Source of the DNA: Candidatus Dadabacteria bacterium
Lineage (GTDB): Bacteria; Desulfobacterota_D; UBA1144; Nemesobacterales; Nemesobacteraceae
NCBI GenBank assembly: GCA_951812735.1
Contig: OX638332.1
Span: 82,508 to 146,507 of the forward strand
DNA: 64,000 nucleotides
Direction of reading: 5' to 3'
Numbering within the stretch: the stretch's first letter is position 1; each line of letters starts with the position of its first letter. Below the pieces are notes generated by a model. That model saw only the letters and a list, made by a program, of their open reading frames with translations, made no database searches and was not told the DNA's origin. Shown one piece after another: positions 31,245-41,617 of the stretch. The position numbers and the translations under genes are program-made.

Positions 31245-31974
31245 CAAAGTTGCACTTATAACCGGGGGATCGCGGGGAATAGGAAAGGACATCGCGAAGA
31301 AACTCGCATCGCGCGGGGCGTATGTTCTGATTAACTACATCAGCAACCGCGAGGCGGCCGAGGAAACCCTGGGGGAGATAGAGCAGGCTGGGGGCAGCGG
31401 CAGGGCGGTCGGCTTTGATGTTTCTGATTTTGCCGAGGTTCAGCAGATCGTGGGAGAGCTCTCGGGTGAACTGGGCGGAATACAGATACTTGTTAACAAC
31501 GCGGGAATAAGGAATGACGGGCTTTTGGTGAGGATGGGGGAGGGGGACTGGGATCGCGTCATGGACATAAACCTCAAGGGAGCGTTTAACTGCACCAAGG
31601 CGGTTTCCAGGGGCATGTTCAAGAACCGTTACGGGAAAATAATAAATATCATTTCGACTGCCGGAGAGGTTGGAAACCCGGGGCAGGCGAATTACTCCGC
31701 TTCTAAGGCCGGGATAATAGGCCTTACGAAATCAACGGCCAAGGAATTCAGTTCAAGAGGAATAACGGTAAACGCGGTAAGTCCCGGTTTTGTTGAAACG
31801 GACATTATCGCGGACCTTAACGAAGATATGAGAAAAAAATATCTGGAAGCTATACCTCTTGGCAGGTTCGGGCGCGTTGAGGACATTTCAAACGTAGTGT
31901 GTTTTCTGGTTTCCGAGGACGCGTCGTATATAACCGGGGAGGTTATAAGAGTTAACGGCGGAATTTACATGTAA
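31231..31974 (+). CDS. fabG: 3-oxoacyl-ACP reductase
   Basis: This 247-residue short-chain dehydrogenase reduces beta-ketoacyl-ACP with NADPH. The cofactor motif is TGGSRGIGKDIA, the structural NNAG is followed by the catalytic Ser in IISTAGEVGNPG, and YSASKAG holds the Tyr-x3-Lys pair. The Ser sits as expected. The gene begins inside the end of fabD, showing translational coupling within the fab operon. Confidence 0.97.
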   Translation: MEFSNKVALITGGSRGIGKDIAKKLASRGAYVLINYISNREAAEETLGEIEQAGGSGRAVGFDVSDFAEVQQIVGELSGELGGIQILVNNAGIRNDGLLVRMGEGDWDRVMDINLKGAFNCTKAVSRGMFKNRYGKIINIISTAGEVGNPGQANYSASKAGIIGLTKSTAKEFSSRGITVNAVSPGFVETDIIADLNEDMRKKYLEAIPLGRFGRVEDISNVVCFLVSEDASYITGEVIRVNGGIYM

Positions 31975-31998
31975 AATCTAGAGGAGGTTATCACTCAT

Positions 31999-32265
31999 AT
32001 GTCAAAGGATAATGCGGAAATTTTAGCTAAGGTAAAGGAGATGGTCGCGAGTCATCTCGGCAAGACTGAGGATGAGATAACTCCCGATTCTTCCTTTATA
32101 GAGGATCTGGGAGCCGACTCGCTTGACCTTGTGGAGCTTATAATGTCCATGGAGGATGAGTTCGGGCTTGAGATCTCGGATGAAGACGCGGAGAACATAA
32201 TCACCGTTCAGGACGCGATTAACTTTATCCAGGGCTCGGTTGAGTCTGCTTCGGAGGATGACTGA
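31999..32265 (+). CDS. acpP: Acyl carrier protein
   Basis: This 88-residue acidic protein carries the 4'-phosphopantetheine arm on Ser in [13 protein letters not shown]. Three helices and the [15 protein letters not shown] segment are standard. A GAGGAGG ribosome site (31981-31987) precedes the ATG. It sits between fabG and fabF, the normal location. Confidence 0.98.
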   Translation: MSKDNAEILAKVKEMVASHLGKTEDEITPDSSFIEDLGADSLDLVELIMSMEDEFGLEISDEDAENIITVQDAINFIQGSVESASEDD

Positions 32266-32271
32266 GGAAAG

Positions 32272-33504
32272 ATGGCAAGAAGGGTAGTGGTTACAGGCAT
32301 AGGGCTCATAACGCCCGTCGGGGTGGGAAACGACGCCACATGGTCTTCGATCTGCGAAGGGGTTCCCGGAGTGAGCAGGGTTTCCGGCTTTGATCCATCG
32401 GATCTTAAAACCCAGATTGCGGGGGAAGTGAAGGACTTTGATCCTACGCTTTACATGGAACCCAAGGACGCGAAGAGAAATGACAGGTTCATTCAGCTCT
32501 CCATTGCGGCCACCAAGCTTGCGCTTGAGGATGCAGGGCTTGAGGTTACCGATGACATCTCCGCACGCACGGGGACTTTTATCGGGTCGGGCATCGGCGG
32601 GATGAGTACCTTCTACGACACTGTTTTGACCATGGAGAACAAGGGTCCTTCCCGTGTCTCTCCCTTTTTCATACCGAACATAGTGACCAACATGGCCTCG
32701 GGATACGTCTCGATAAATTTCAACGCCAAGGGGCCTAACTGTTCTTCGACGACCGCGTGTTCAGCAAGCGGTCACTCCCTTGCGCTTTCCGCCAAGATTA
32801 TAGGGGACGGCAAGGCGGACGTTATGATAGCCGGCGGATCGGAAGCTCCGCTTATACCCCTTACCTTTGCGGCTTTTAACGCCATGAAGGCGCTTTCGAC
32901 CAGAAACGACGAGCCTGAGACCGCGTCGAGGCCGTTTGAGGCGGGGCGTGACGGGTTCATTCTTTCCGAGGGAGCGGGGGTGCTGATTCTTGAGGAACTT
33001 GAGTTCGCGAAGAAAAGAGGTGCCGACATATACGCCGAAGTGCTCGGGTCGGGAATGAGTGCTGACGCCTTCCATATCACCGCGCCTTCTCTTGAGGGGC
33101 CGACCAGCTGCATGAATGCCGCTTTGGAGGATTCGGGCCTTAATCCCGGGGATGTCGACTACATAAACGCCCATGGAACCTCGACGCGTCTTAACGACGT
33201 TAATGAAACCAGAGCGATTAAAGAGGTGTTCGGGGAACACGCTTCACAGATTCCGGTGAGTTCCACCAAATCCATGACCGGCCACCTGCTCGGCGCGGCG
33301 GGAGCGGTGGAAGCGGCAATCAGCGTGCTGGCGCTTAGAAACGGCGTTTTGCCGCCGACGATAAACCTTTTTGAAAGCGATCCGGAATGCGATCTGGATT
33401 ACGTCCCGCACACCGCAAGAGATAGCGAGATAAAGGTGGTGCTCAGCAATTCCTACGGTTTCGGCGGAACGAACGTAAGCCTCGCGCTCGGCAAATTCAG
33501 CTGA
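32272..33504 (+). CDS. fabF: 3-oxoacyl-ACP synthase II
   Basis: This 410-residue condensing enzyme elongates acyl-ACP with malonyl-ACP. The catalytic triad is complete: Cys in TTACSASGHSLA, His in NAHGTSTRLND, and His in STKSMTGHLLGAAGA. The end NSYGFGGTNVSL is typical. It closes the fab cluster. Initiation (FabH) must be encoded elsewhere. No clear terminator is visible in the 172 bases after it. Confidence 0.97.
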   Translation: MARRVVVTGIGLITPVGVGNDATWSSICEGVPGVSRVSGFDPSDLKTQIAGEVKDFDPTLYMEPKDAKRNDRFIQLSIAATKLALEDAGLEVTDDISARTGTFIGSGIGGMSTFYDTVLTMENKGPSRVSPFFIPNIVTNMASGYVSINFNAKGPNCSSTTACSASGHSLALSAKIIGDGKADVMIAGGSEAPLIPLTFAAFNAMKALSTRNDEPETASRPFEAGRDGFILSEGAGVLILEELEFAKKRGADIYAEVLGSGMSADAFHITAPSLEGPTSCMNAALEDSGLNPGDVDYINAHGTSTRLNDVNETRAIKEVFGEHASQIPVSSTKSMTGHLLGAAGAVEAAISVLALRNGVLPPTINLFESDPECDLDYVPHTARDSEIKVVLSNSYGFGGTNVSLALGKFS

Positions 33505-33628
33505 CCCCCCGAAGTTGCTGAAAAACCCCGACGGTTTCCAATTGCCTCACATGAGCAGGCAGCACAAAGACGATCTCACGCTGTATAACCAGCAGGTGTT
33601 TTTTGAGGTGTCCGGTTGATTTGATCCA

Positions 33629-33650
33629 ATAGACCAGCATGCTGGTCTAT
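33629..33650. promoter_or_regulatory. 22-bp perfect palindrome upstream of the orphan antitoxin
   Basis: The half-site ATAGACCAGCA is followed immediately by its exact reverse complement, with no loop. It ends 26 bases before the start of the Phd-family gene, where such proteins normally bind. It is followed by no T-run, so an operator is more likely than a fabF terminator. Confidence 0.55.
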
Positions 33651-33676
33651 CGAAGCATTTTAAGAGGGTATGGCCA

Positions 33677-33931
33677 GTGTCCAAGAAGAATATAGGATCC
33701 TATGAAGTCAAGACCAAGTTACCTGAAATACTGAAACGGGTGCGGGCGGGTGAATCCTTTACGATTACCCTCCGCGGCAAACCCGTTGCGGATCTTTTGC
33801 CGAGCAGAGCCGCTTCCAGGCAAAAGACGGCGACTGCCATTGAGAATATTCTCAGAATGAGCGAAACAGTTGTTCCGGTTTCTGATGACCGCCTGGAAGA
33901 GTACGGAAAACAAGGTCAAAAGAGTGCGTAA
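33677..33931 (+). CDS. Orphan type II antitoxin, Phd/YefM family
   Basis: This 84-residue protein has a Phd/YefM-like N-terminal DNA-binding domain (IGSYEVKTKLPEILKRVRAGE; FTITLRGKPVADLL) and a loose C-terminal tail. The only start giving this frame is GTG at 33677. No toxin gene follows: the next 165 bases lead to aconitase with no open frame resembling PIN, RelE or Doc. Either the toxin was lost or the protein acts alone as a repressor. Confidence 0.75.
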   Translation: MSKKNIGSYEVKTKLPEILKRVRAGESFTITLRGKPVADLLPSRAASRQKTATAIENILRMSETVVPVSDDRLEEYGKQGQKSA

Positions 33932-34042
33932 TCACACTGTTTCTCTTCGGAAAATACATGCGATGCTGGAAATTCACTTGCAAGGGTAAGACTGCTTTGC
34001 TGATCGGCGTCGGGAACTGTTTTATTTTTCCGCTCGTTTTGG

Positions 34043-34048
34043 TACAAT
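34043..34048 (+). promoter_or_regulatory. Extended -10 promoter for aconitase
   Basis: TGG-TACAAT is an extended -10 (TGn plus 5 of 6) 48 bases before the acnA ATG. No good -35 is present, as is usual for extended -10 promoters. Confidence 0.5.
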
Positions 34049-34096
34049 ACCCCGCTAACTTCCAAAAGGTGAAACTGTGTGTAAAAGAGGTGCCAT

Positions 34097-36763
34097 ATGG
34101 CTTTGACTAACAATCTCGATACCCTCTCCGACCTCACTGTCGGGGACAAGACCTACAGGATATATTCCCTCGCAAAGCTTGAATCGCGCTACGGCGTATC
34201 GATTTCAAGACTGCCTTTTTCAATAAGAATACTGCTTGAGAACGTGCTCAGGAACCTTGACGGAAAAACCATTACGGAGCAGCACGTTGAGTCCCTTGCC
34301 AAATGGGACCCCTCGAATGCCGAGGCCAAGGAAATTCCCTACAACCCCGCGAGGGTGATACTTCAGGATTTCACGGGAGTTCCCTGCGTGGTCGACCTCG
34401 CTGCGATGAGATCGGTGGTCGAGAAAAAAGGTGGAGACCCCTCGCTTGTGAACCCCATAGTCCCTGTCGATCTGGTCATAGATCACTCCGTTCAGGTTGA
34501 CTATTTCGCAAGCGGTGACGCTTTCGGCAAAAACGTGGAAGTCGAGTACGAAAGAAACAGGGAAAGATATACATTTTTAAAGTGGGCCCAGGGGTCTTTT
34601 GACAATTTCAGGGTCGTGCCGCCGGGAACCGGAATAGTGCACCAGGTGAACCTTGAGTGTCTTGCAAGCGTGGTTGTCTCAAAGCAGACAGGCTCCGAGT
34701 CGGTGGCTTACCCGGACACCCTGGTGGGAACGGATTCCCACACGACCATGATAAACGGCCTAAGCGTCATGGGCTGGGGAGTAGGGGGGATAGAGGCAGA
34801 GGCGTGCATGCTCGGGCAGCCGCTTTACATGCTGATCCCTGACGTTATCGGATTCAGGCTCACCGGCCGTCTCTCCCAGGGGGTTACCGCAACGGACCTG
34901 GTTCTCACGGTGACCGAGATGCTGAGGAAAAAAGGGGTTGTCGGCAAGTTCGTCGAGTTTTTCGGGCCCGGAGTGAGCAATCTCGCGCTCTCTGATCAGG
35001 CCACGATAGCAAACATGGCTCCCGAGTACGGAGCCACCATGGGATTTTTCCCGGTAGACGCCGAAACCCTGCGTTACCTCGGGACGACGGGCAGGGATGA
35101 CGCCGCAACGCTGGTTGAGGCCTACACTAAGGAACAGAAGATGTTCAGAACCGACGACGCGGAAGACCCGGTTTATACAGATACGCTAGAACTTGACATA
35201 TCGACGGTGGAACCTTCTCTTGCGGGACCGAGCCGCCCGCAGGACAGGATATCGCTCGGGGACATGAAAAGCTCCTACCACGAGAACCTTCAGTCGAGGG
35301 GGCTTGCCGCAAACGGAGACGCCACGCGCGCCGAAAACGGAGTTTCAGACGGCTCCGTCGTAATAGCGGCCATCACGAGCTGCACCAACACCTCGAATCC
35401 CTCCGTCATGGTAGGGGCGGGACTTTTCGCCAAAAAGGCCGTCGAGCGGGGGCTCACCGTTTCGCCTTACGTGAAAACAAGCCTGGCGCCGGGATCGAGG
35501 GTGGTAACGGATTACTTAAACGCCGCGGGACTTACTCCGTATCTTGAAGAGCTGGGCTTTGGCCTGGTCGGGTACGGATGCACGACCTGCATAGGAAACA
35601 GCGGCCCGCTTCCAGAAGACGTGGACGCGGCCATAAGGAAAAACGATCTTACCTGCGCCGCGGTTCTAAGCGGAAACAGGAATTTTGAGGGCAGGGTGCA
35701 CCCGCTCGTTAAATTCGCCTACCTGGCGTCGCCTCCGCTTGTCGTGGCGTTCGCCATAGCCGGCAAGGTCGGAATCGATCTCTACACAGAACCCCTCGGG
35801 GTCGGAAGCGACGGGGACGAAGTGTACCTAAAGGACATCTGGCCGACGCAGCAGGAGATAATCGACACCGTTTCGCAGTCAATCAGCCCGGAGATATTCA
35901 ACAATCAGTACTCGAGAGTTTTCGAGGGCGATGAGACTTGGAAGTCTCTTGAGGCCCCGCAGTCAGACATTTACGAGTGGGATACGGAATCAACCTACAT
36001 ACAGGAACCCTCGTTTTTCGATGATTTCCCGCTTGAGCCCGTAGACCCAGAGGACATAGAAAACGCGAACGTACTCGCACTTCTCGGGGACTCCATAACG
36101 ACGGACCATATTTCCCCGGCGGGCTCAATCCCCAAGGACGGCCCCGCAGGCGGCTACCTTATCTCGAAGGGCGTTTCCCAAAGGAGCTTTAACAGCTTCG
36201 GCTCAAGGAGGGGGAACCACGAGGTTATGATCCGCGGGTCGTTTGCCAACATCAGGATAAGAAACAAGATGGTCGGAGGAAGGGAAGGAGGGTGGACCGT
36301 GCACGTTCCCACGGGAGAGGAAATGTCGATTTACGAAGCGTCCTCAAGGTACATGAGCGACGGGACGGACCTTGTCGTGATCGGCGGGAAGGAATACGGA
36401 ACGGGAAGTTCCCGGGACTGGGCGGCCAAGGGAACCGCTCTTCTGGGCGCAAGGTGCGTCATAGCTGAGAGTTTCGAGCGGATCCACAGGAGCAACCTGG
36501 TGGGAATGGGGGTTCTGCCCCTTCAGTTCGAGCAGGGGGAGAGCGCGGAATCCCTCGGCATCACGGGCTTTGAGACCTTCAGTATAAGCGGGATTTCAGA
36601 GGACCTTTACCCGGGCAAGCGGATGACCGTAGTTGTGACGGACGCAGACGGCGGGCAGAGGGAATTTCACGCCACGTGCAGGCTTGATACGCCGGTTGAG
36701 GTCGAATATTACCGCAACGGCGGGATACTTCAGACCGTCCTGCGTCAGATGATATCAGGGTAG
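34097..36763 (+). CDS. acnA: Aconitate hydratase A
   Basis: This 888-residue TCA enzyme isomerises citrate to isocitrate with a [4Fe-4S] cluster. Cluster Cys ligands are in [11 protein letters not shown] and [12 protein letters not shown]. The substrate-binding region [21 protein letters not shown] and the C-terminal swivel domain ([28 protein letters not shown]) are intact. Length and order match the AcnA/IRP1 class, not AcnB. It begins a same-strand TCA run. A ribosome site (AAAAGAGGTG) lies just before the ATG. Confidence 0.97.
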   Translation: MALTNNLDTLSDLTVGDKTYRIYSLAKLESRYGVSISRLPFSIRILLENVLRNLDGKTITEQHVESLAKWDPSNAEAKEIPYNPARVILQDFTGVPCVVDLAAMRSVVEKKGGDPSLVNPIVPVDLVIDHSVQVDYFASGDAFGKNVEVEYERNRERYTFLKWAQGSFDNFRVVPPGTGIVHQVNLECLASVVVSKQTGSESVAYPDTLVGTDSHTTMINGLSVMGWGVGGIEAEACMLGQPLYMLIPDVIGFRLTGRLSQGVTATDLVLTVTEMLRKKGVVGKFVEFFGPGVSNLALSDQATIANMAPEYGATMGFFPVDAETLRYLGTTGRDDAATLVEAYTKEQKMFRTDDAEDPVYTDTLELDISTVEPSLAGPSRPQDRISLGDMKSSYHENLQSRGLAANGDATRAENGVSDGSVVIAAITSCTNTSNPSVMVGAGLFAKKAVERGLTVSPYVKTSLAPGSRVVTDYLNAAGLTPYLEELGFGLVGYGCTTCIGNSGPLPEDVDAAIRKNDLTCAAVLSGNRNFEGRVHPLVKFAYLASPPLVVAFAIAGKVGIDLYTEPLGVGSDGDEVYLKDIWPTQQEIIDTVSQSISPEIFNNQYSRVFEGDETWKSLEAPQSDIYEWDTESTYIQEPSFFDDFPLEPVDPEDIENANVLALLGDSITTDHISPAGSIPKDGPAGGYLISKGVSQRSFNSFGSRRGNHEVMIRGSFANIRIRNKMVGGREGGWTVHVPTGEEMSIYEASSRYMSDGTDLVVIGGKEYGTGSSRDWAAKGTALLGARCVIAESFERIHRSNLVGMGVLPLQFEQGESAESLGITGFETFSISGISEDLYPGKRMTVVVTDADGGQREFHATCRLDTPVEVEYYRNGGILQTVLRQMISG

Positions 36764-36849
36764 GTGGAGAGACCGATTTGAAAAGGGTGGTTTTTTTCAT
36801 TATATTGTAAGATTTAAATTTTGGCTTAGTTAAAAAGGAGAAGTGTTCA

Positions 36850-38094
36850 ATGACAGTACCAAGCGGAGAAAAAATACAGATTGACGAGGAAAACAGAAAG
36901 CTTGTAATTCCCGACAACCCTATAATTCCTTTCATAGAAGGCGACGGGATAGGCCCTGATATCTGGCACGCGTCCCAGATAGTGTTCGACGCCGCGGTCG
37001 AGAAGGCCTACGAAGGAAAAAAGAAGATATCCTGGCTCGAAGTACTGGCCGGCGAGAAGGCTCACGAGAAGACCGGCGAATGGCTTCCCGAGGCGACCAC
37101 CGACACGATAAAGGAGTACATCGTCGCCATCAAGGGCCCGCTTACCACCCCTGTGGGAGGTGGAATAAGGAGCCTTAACGTTTCCCTCCGGCAGATACTT
37201 GATCTCTACGCCTGCGTAAGGCCCGTCAGGTGGATCAAGGGAACCCCCAACCCTCTTCTGGTTCCAGGCAAGCTCGACGTCGTGATATTCAGGGAAAACA
37301 CAGAAGACGTATACGCGGGAATCGAGTGGGAGAGCGGCACCAAGGAAGCGGCCGCCGTAAGGGAGTACCTCGTCGAGAATTACGGGGTGAACATCCGCGA
37401 ACTGAGCGGAATAGGAATAAAGCCCATAAGTCCTTTCGGAACCAAGAGGCTAGTGCGAAAGGCTATTGAATACGCAATGGAGTACAAGAGAAAAAGCGTC
37501 ACCCTCGTTCACAAGGGCAACATAATGAAATTCACCGAGGGGGCCTTCCGCGAATGGGGCTACGAACTGGCAAAAGAGGAGTTCCCTGAGGTCACCATAA
37601 CCGAGGATGAGCTCTGGGACGATTTCGGTGGTAAGCAGCCCGAAGGCAAGATTGTCATAAAGGACCGCATAGCCGACAGCATGTTCCAGCAGGTTCTAAC
37701 AAGACCGGGCGAATACGACGTGATGGCCATGCCTAACCTAAACGGCGACTACATGTCTGATGCCTGCGCCGCGCAGGTTGGGGGTCTCGGAGTCGCTCCG
37801 GGAGGCAACATAGGCGATTACCTGGCGGTTTTCGAAGCCACCCACGGGACCGCTCCCAAGTACTCGGGACAGGACAAGGTGAACCCGGGTTCCGTAATAC
37901 TCTCGGGAGTCATGATGTTCCAGTATCTTGGATGGCACGAGGCGGCGGAGCTTGTTTTCAGGGCGATGGAGGAGACTGTTCAGCAGAAGACGGTTACCTA
38001 TGACCTCGAGAGACAGATGGATGGGGCAACCCTTCTTAAGTGTTCTGAGTACGGAGAGGCCATCGTAATGAACATGAACAAGGTAATGGACTAG
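36850..38094 (+). CDS. icd: Isocitrate dehydrogenase (NADP+)
   Basis: This 414-residue enzyme oxidatively decarboxylates isocitrate to 2-oxoglutarate. The N-terminal region resembles E. coli Icd ([17 protein letters not shown]; substrate-binding [13 protein letters not shown] with the regulatory Ser). Other landmarks are [24 protein letters not shown] and the cofactor region [20 protein letters not shown]. The GTAPKY and later Y/R residues favour NADP+. It lies 86 bases after acnA with AAAAGGAG before the start. Confidence 0.96.
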   Translation: MTVPSGEKIQIDEENRKLVIPDNPIIPFIEGDGIGPDIWHASQIVFDAAVEKAYEGKKKISWLEVLAGEKAHEKTGEWLPEATTDTIKEYIVAIKGPLTTPVGGGIRSLNVSLRQILDLYACVRPVRWIKGTPNPLLVPGKLDVVIFRENTEDVYAGIEWESGTKEAAAVREYLVENYGVNIRELSGIGIKPISPFGTKRLVRKAIEYAMEYKRKSVTLVHKGNIMKFTEGAFREWGYELAKEEFPEVTITEDELWDDFGGKQPEGKIVIKDRIADSMFQQVLTRPGEYDVMAMPNLNGDYMSDACAAQVGGLGVAPGGNIGDYLAVFEATHGTAPKYSGQDKVNPGSVILSGVMMFQYLGWHEAAELVFRAMEETVQQKTVTYDLERQMDGATLLKCSEYGEAIVMNMNKVMD

Positions 38095-38134
38095 GGGCGG
38101 CCCGGCACAAATTTTTTTAAAAAGGAGTGGAATC

Positions 38135-39082
38135 TTGAAGAACGGCAGAGCGAAAATTTCTGTGATAGGTGCGGGAAACGTCGGCGCGTCGGCGGCGTTT
38201 CGGATTGCACAGCTTGAACTTGCCGACGTGGCTTTGATCGACATAGTGGAGGGAATTCCCGAGGGAAAGGCGCTTGATCTTGCCCAGATGTGTCCGATCA
38301 CCGGAAGCGACGTAAATCTCGTCGGTTCAACCAACTACGAAGACACGGCTAACTCAGACGTGGTGATAATCACCTCGGGCATTCCGAGAAAGCCCGGGAT
38401 GAGCCGTGACGATCTCATTTCGACTAACACCAAGGTGGTAAAGAGCGTCACCGAGCAGGTGGTCTCTAATTCCCCGGATGCGATACTCATACTGGTAACC
38501 AACCCTCTTGACGCCATGGTTTACGTGGCGCACAGGGTAAGCGGTCTTGCCGAAAACAAGGTGATGGGAATGGCAGGGGTACTCGATTCGGCGCGTTTTC
38601 GGGCATTTATCGCCATGGAACTCGGGGTCTCAGTAGAGAACATAAACGCTTCGGTTCTCGGCGGACACGGAGACACGATGGTTCCGCTTCTTAGCAACAC
38701 TACGATTGCGGGTATCCCCATAGCGGAGCTTGTCCCCGCTGACAGGCTCGAGGCGATGGTAGACCGCACCAGGAAGGGAGGAGCCGAAATAGTAGCGCTT
38801 CTTAAGACCGGAAGCGCATTTTACGCTCCCGCGGTAGCGGCGGTGGAGATGGCCGAGGCGATCATAAAGGATAAGAAGAAGGTACTTCCCTGCTGCGTCT
38901 ACGCGGACGGACACTACGGAGTGGAGGATACGTTCGTGGGTCTTCCCGTAAGGCTCGGCTCAGAAGGGGTTGAAGAGATAATAGGAGTTGAGATTTCCGA
39001 CGAGGAGATGGAGGCTCTGCATGTCTCGGCGGGCAAGGTGAAAGAGCTTTGCGAAGTAATTGACGGAATGGGAATCCTGTAA
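38135..39082 (+). CDS. mdh: Malate dehydrogenase
   Basis: This 315-residue LDH-like malate dehydrogenase (type 3) interconverts malate and oxaloacetate with NAD+. It has Rossmann motif GAGNVGASAAF, the loop IPRKPGMSRDDL with Arg residues that select malate, VTNPLDAMVY, and catalytic His in LGGHGDTMVP. An AAAAAGGAGTGG ribosome site (the core is AAGGAG) precedes the start; ATG versus TTG at this position leaves the first residue uncertain, but the frame is fixed. Confidence 0.96.
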   Translation: MKNGRAKISVIGAGNVGASAAFRIAQLELADVALIDIVEGIPEGKALDLAQMCPITGSDVNLVGSTNYEDTANSDVVIITSGIPRKPGMSRDDLISTNTKVVKSVTEQVVSNSPDAILILVTNPLDAMVYVAHRVSGLAENKVMGMAGVLDSARFRAFIAMELGVSVENINASVLGGHGDTMVPLLSNTTIAGIPIAELVPADRLEAMVDRTRKGGAEIVALLKTGSAFYAPAVAAVEMAEAIIKDKKKVLPCCVYADGHYGVEDTFVGLPVRLGSEGVEEIIGVEISDEEMEALHVSAGKVKELCEVIDGMGIL

Positions 39083-39114
39083 GGTTCCGTTTAATTCCGC
39101 CCCCCGGCGCCGTT

Positions 39115-39120
39115 TATAAT
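39115..39120 (+). promoter_or_regulatory. Possible -10 box for the sdh-suc genes
   Basis: TATAAT lies 45 bases before the sdhC start; the -35 zone (TTAATT, 18-base spacer) is weak. A second promoter here would let sdhCAB-sucC be expressed apart from acnA-icd-mdh. Confidence 0.35.
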
Positions 39121-39164
39121 CTCGGACGGGCGCTCCGGAAATATTTTTTGGAGGTTTCTACAAC

Positions 39165-39896
39165 ATGGCTAACGGTACGGCGAGCAAGGCGCTCACTATG
39201 AGAAAGGATATGTGGTGGATAGAGCCTCTCATAACCGGGGTGGTGCTTGGGGCTTTTGGAATCTACTCCACGTGGAGGGCTCTTTCGAACCAGTTTTACT
39301 ACACCGAGCCCTACCTCTCGCCTTTTTATTCCCCGCTTCTACTCCTTGACTGGTGGCAGTTTTCCCCGGCAATACTTATTCTCTGGGCGCCGCTTGGATT
39401 CCGCGCGACCTGCTACTACTACAGAAAAGCATACTACAGGGCGTATTTCTTCTCGCCTCCTGGCTGCGCGGTAAAACCGGTCGGCAAAAGGGGCTCCTAC
39501 AAGGGTGAATCGAGTTTTCCGTTCATCCTGCAGAACATCCACAGGTTTTTTCTCTACGCGTCTATCGTCATTTTGCTGTTTTTGTGGATCGATTCGTATG
39601 AAGCCTTTTTCTTCCATGACGGGTTCGGAGTGGGCGTAGGAACCATAGTTCTTACCTTAAACGCTTTCCTGCTTACAATGTATTCGTTTTCCTGCCACTC
39701 GTTTCGCCACCTGATGGGAGGGAATCTTGACGTGTTTTCTAGATGTCCGACCCGCTTTCGCCTCTGGGGCGCCATAAGCGTCCAGAACGAAGTACATATG
39801 AAATGGGCGTGGACAAGCCTTGTTTTCGTGGCTCTTACGGACCTTTACGTGTTTCTGGTAGCGAACGGAACAATTACTGATCTGAGGTTGATATAA
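39165..39896 (+). CDS. sdhC: Succinate dehydrogenase membrane anchor (cytochrome b subunit)
   Basis: This 243-residue membrane protein has about five spans (near residues 20-40, 58-80, 124-146, 155-178 and 211-235). His residues at HR in QNIHRFFLYAS, HSFRHLMGG and NEVHMKWAW could ligate heme. It is the sole anchor gene before sdhA, so this complex seems to use one large anchor instead of separate SdhC and SdhD. Identification rests on membrane topology plus the sdhA-sdhB context. GGAGG precedes the ATG, and the stop is two bases before sdhA. Confidence 0.85.
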   Translation: MANGTASKALTMRKDMWWIEPLITGVVLGAFGIYSTWRALSNQFYYTEPYLSPFYSPLLLLDWWQFSPAILILWAPLGFRATCYYYRKAYYRAYFFSPPGCAVKPVGKRGSYKGESSFPFILQNIHRFFLYASIVILLFLWIDSYEAFFFHDGFGVGVGTIVLTLNAFLLTMYSFSCHSFRHLMGGNLDVFSRCPTRFRLWGAISVQNEVHMKWAWTSLVFVALTDLYVFLVANGTITDLRLI

Positions 39897-39898
39897 AC

Positions 39899-41617
39899 GT
39901 GGAAAAATACGAAACACACACACATGACGTTATAGTTATCGGCGCCGGCGGGGCCGGTCTTCGGGCCGCCATCGAATCTTCCGCCCAGGGCGCCTCGACC
40001 GCACTTGTATGCAAATCCCTGCTTGGCAAGGCACACACCGTAATGGCCGAGGGCGGCGTCGCTGCCGCCTTGGCAAACGTTGACACCAAGGACAACTGGG
40101 AAACCCACTTCAAGGACACCATGAAGGGCGGGAAGATGCTTAACAACTGGCAGATGGCCCTTTACCACGCGCAGGAAGCCCCCGAGAGGGTGCGCGAGCT
40201 TGAATACTGGGGAGCTCTTTTTGACAGGACTAAAGAGGGAAGGATAAACCAGAGGGCTTTCGGCGGGCACACGTGGAAAAGGCTTGCCCACGTGGGCGAC
40301 AGAACCGGTCTTGAGATGATAAGGACCCTCCAGGAAAAGGGGATACACTCTGGAATAGACGTCTACATGGAATGCACGATAACCCATCTGATAAAAGACG
40401 GAGACAGGGTAACTGGAGCCTTCGGCTACTGGAGAGAGAGCGGGAAGTTCGTTCTTTTCCGCGCAAACGCGATCATTCTCGCAACGGGCGGGGTAGGCAA
40501 GGCCTACAAATACACTTCTAACTCCTGGGAATACACGGGCGACGGCCACTCAATGGCGTATGAGGCCGGGGCTGAGCTTATAGACATGGAATTCATACAG
40601 TTCCATCCCACGGGGATGGTCTGGCCCCCGAGCGTGAGAGGAATCCTTGTTACAGAGGCGGTACGCGGTGAGGGAGGCATACTCACAAACAGCGAGGGTG
40701 AGCGCTTTATGGAGAAATACGATCCCGAGCGCATGGAGCTTTCAACCCGCGACGTGGTCGCAAGGTCCATATACACAGAAGTGGAGCAGGGCCGCGGTTC
40801 TCCCCACGGCGGAGCGTTTCTCGACGTCTCGCACAGGGGAGCCGATTACGTAAAGCGAAAGCTTCCGAGCATGTACCACCAGTTCATGGAGTTTGCCGAT
40901 ATAGACATAACGAAAGGTCCGATGGAAGTATTCCCTACCACCCATTATGTCATGGGGGGAGTCAAGGTTGAAGGAGATACCTGCTCGAGCACCGTTCCCG
41001 GGCTTTTTGCCGCGGGCGAGGTCGCAGGAGGAATGCACGGCGCAAACCGACTCGGAGGAAACTCCCTCTCAGACCTTCTCGTTTTCGGGAAAAGGGCGGG
41101 GGAGGGAGCGGCGGTCTACGCAAACGGTAAATCCCACGCACAGGTACCCGCAGAACTTGTCGAGGGATTCGCAAACGAGCTTCGCGAGCCTTTTAACAAC
41201 ACACAAGGGGAGAACCCCTACACGATCCACCAGGATCTCCAGGACGTGATGCAGCTCTACATAGGGGTGTTCCGCACGGAAGAAAACATACAAACGGGCA
41301 TAGACAAGATAGAGGTACTCAAGGAGAGGGCTGAGACGCTCAAGATAGAGGGCTCGGTGATGTTTAACCCTGGCTGGCATCTTTGCAGGGATCTTAAGTC
41401 GATGCTGATCGTCTCTGAGGCGCTAGCTAGATGCGCGCTTGCGAGAAAAGAGAGCAGGGGAGCTCACAGCCGGGTCGATTATCCTGAAAGCGACGACGAG
41501 GTATTGGGCAAGCTTAATTCCATTGTTTCCTTCAAGGACGGGGCGATGGATGTCGCAACGCGGCCGATTGTGGAGATGCCCGATGAGCTTTCGAAACTGT
41601 TTACGGAGGATAAGTGA
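39899..41617 (+). CDS. sdhA: Succinate dehydrogenase flavoprotein subunit
   Basis: This 572-residue subunit oxidises succinate to fumarate and passes electrons to SdhB. Landmarks: FAD-binding VIGAGGAGLRAAIES, covalent-FAD His in KAHTVMAEGGVAAA, active-site HPTGMVWPPS and EAVRGEGGIL, the Arg-bearing STRDVVARSIY, and GLFAAGEVAGGMHGANRLGG, split here across the family's second FAD motif. The start is GTG. The stop overlaps the sdhB start by one base. Confidence 0.97.
   Translation: MEKYETHTHDVIVIGAGGAGLRAAIESSAQGASTALVCKSLLGKAHTVMAEGGVAAALANVDTKDNWETHFKDTMKGGKMLNNWQMALYHAQEAPERVRELEYWGALFDRTKEGRINQRAFGGHTWKRLAHVGDRTGLEMIRTLQEKGIHSGIDVYMECTITHLIKDGDRVTGAFGYWRESGKFVLFRANAIILATGGVGKAYKYTSNSWEYTGDGHSMAYEAGAELIDMEFIQFHPTGMVWPPSVRGILVTEAVRGEGGILTNSEGERFMEKYDPERMELSTRDVVARSIYTEVEQGRGSPHGGAFLDVSHRGADYVKRKLPSMYHQFMEFADIDITKGPMEVFPTTHYVMGGVKVEGDTCSSTVPGLFAAGEVAGGMHGANRLGGNSLSDLLVFGKRAGEGAAVYANGKSHAQVPAELVEGFANELREPFNNTQGENPYTIHQDLQDVMQLYIGVFRTEENIQTGIDKIEVLKERAETLKIEGSVMFNPGWHLCRDLKSMLIVSEALARCALARKESRGAHSRVDYPESDDEVLGKLNSIVSFKDGAMDVATRPIVEMPDELSKLFTEDK

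Noticed and set aside
33551..33619. 22-codon frame after fabF
   Set aside because: Too short and without ribosome site; may be a fragment of an older gene, but nothing identifies it.
39845..40549. 234-codon open frame opposite sdhA
   Set aside because: Lies wholly over the sdhC end and sdhA, has no ribosome site or family motif, and is a codon-bias shadow.
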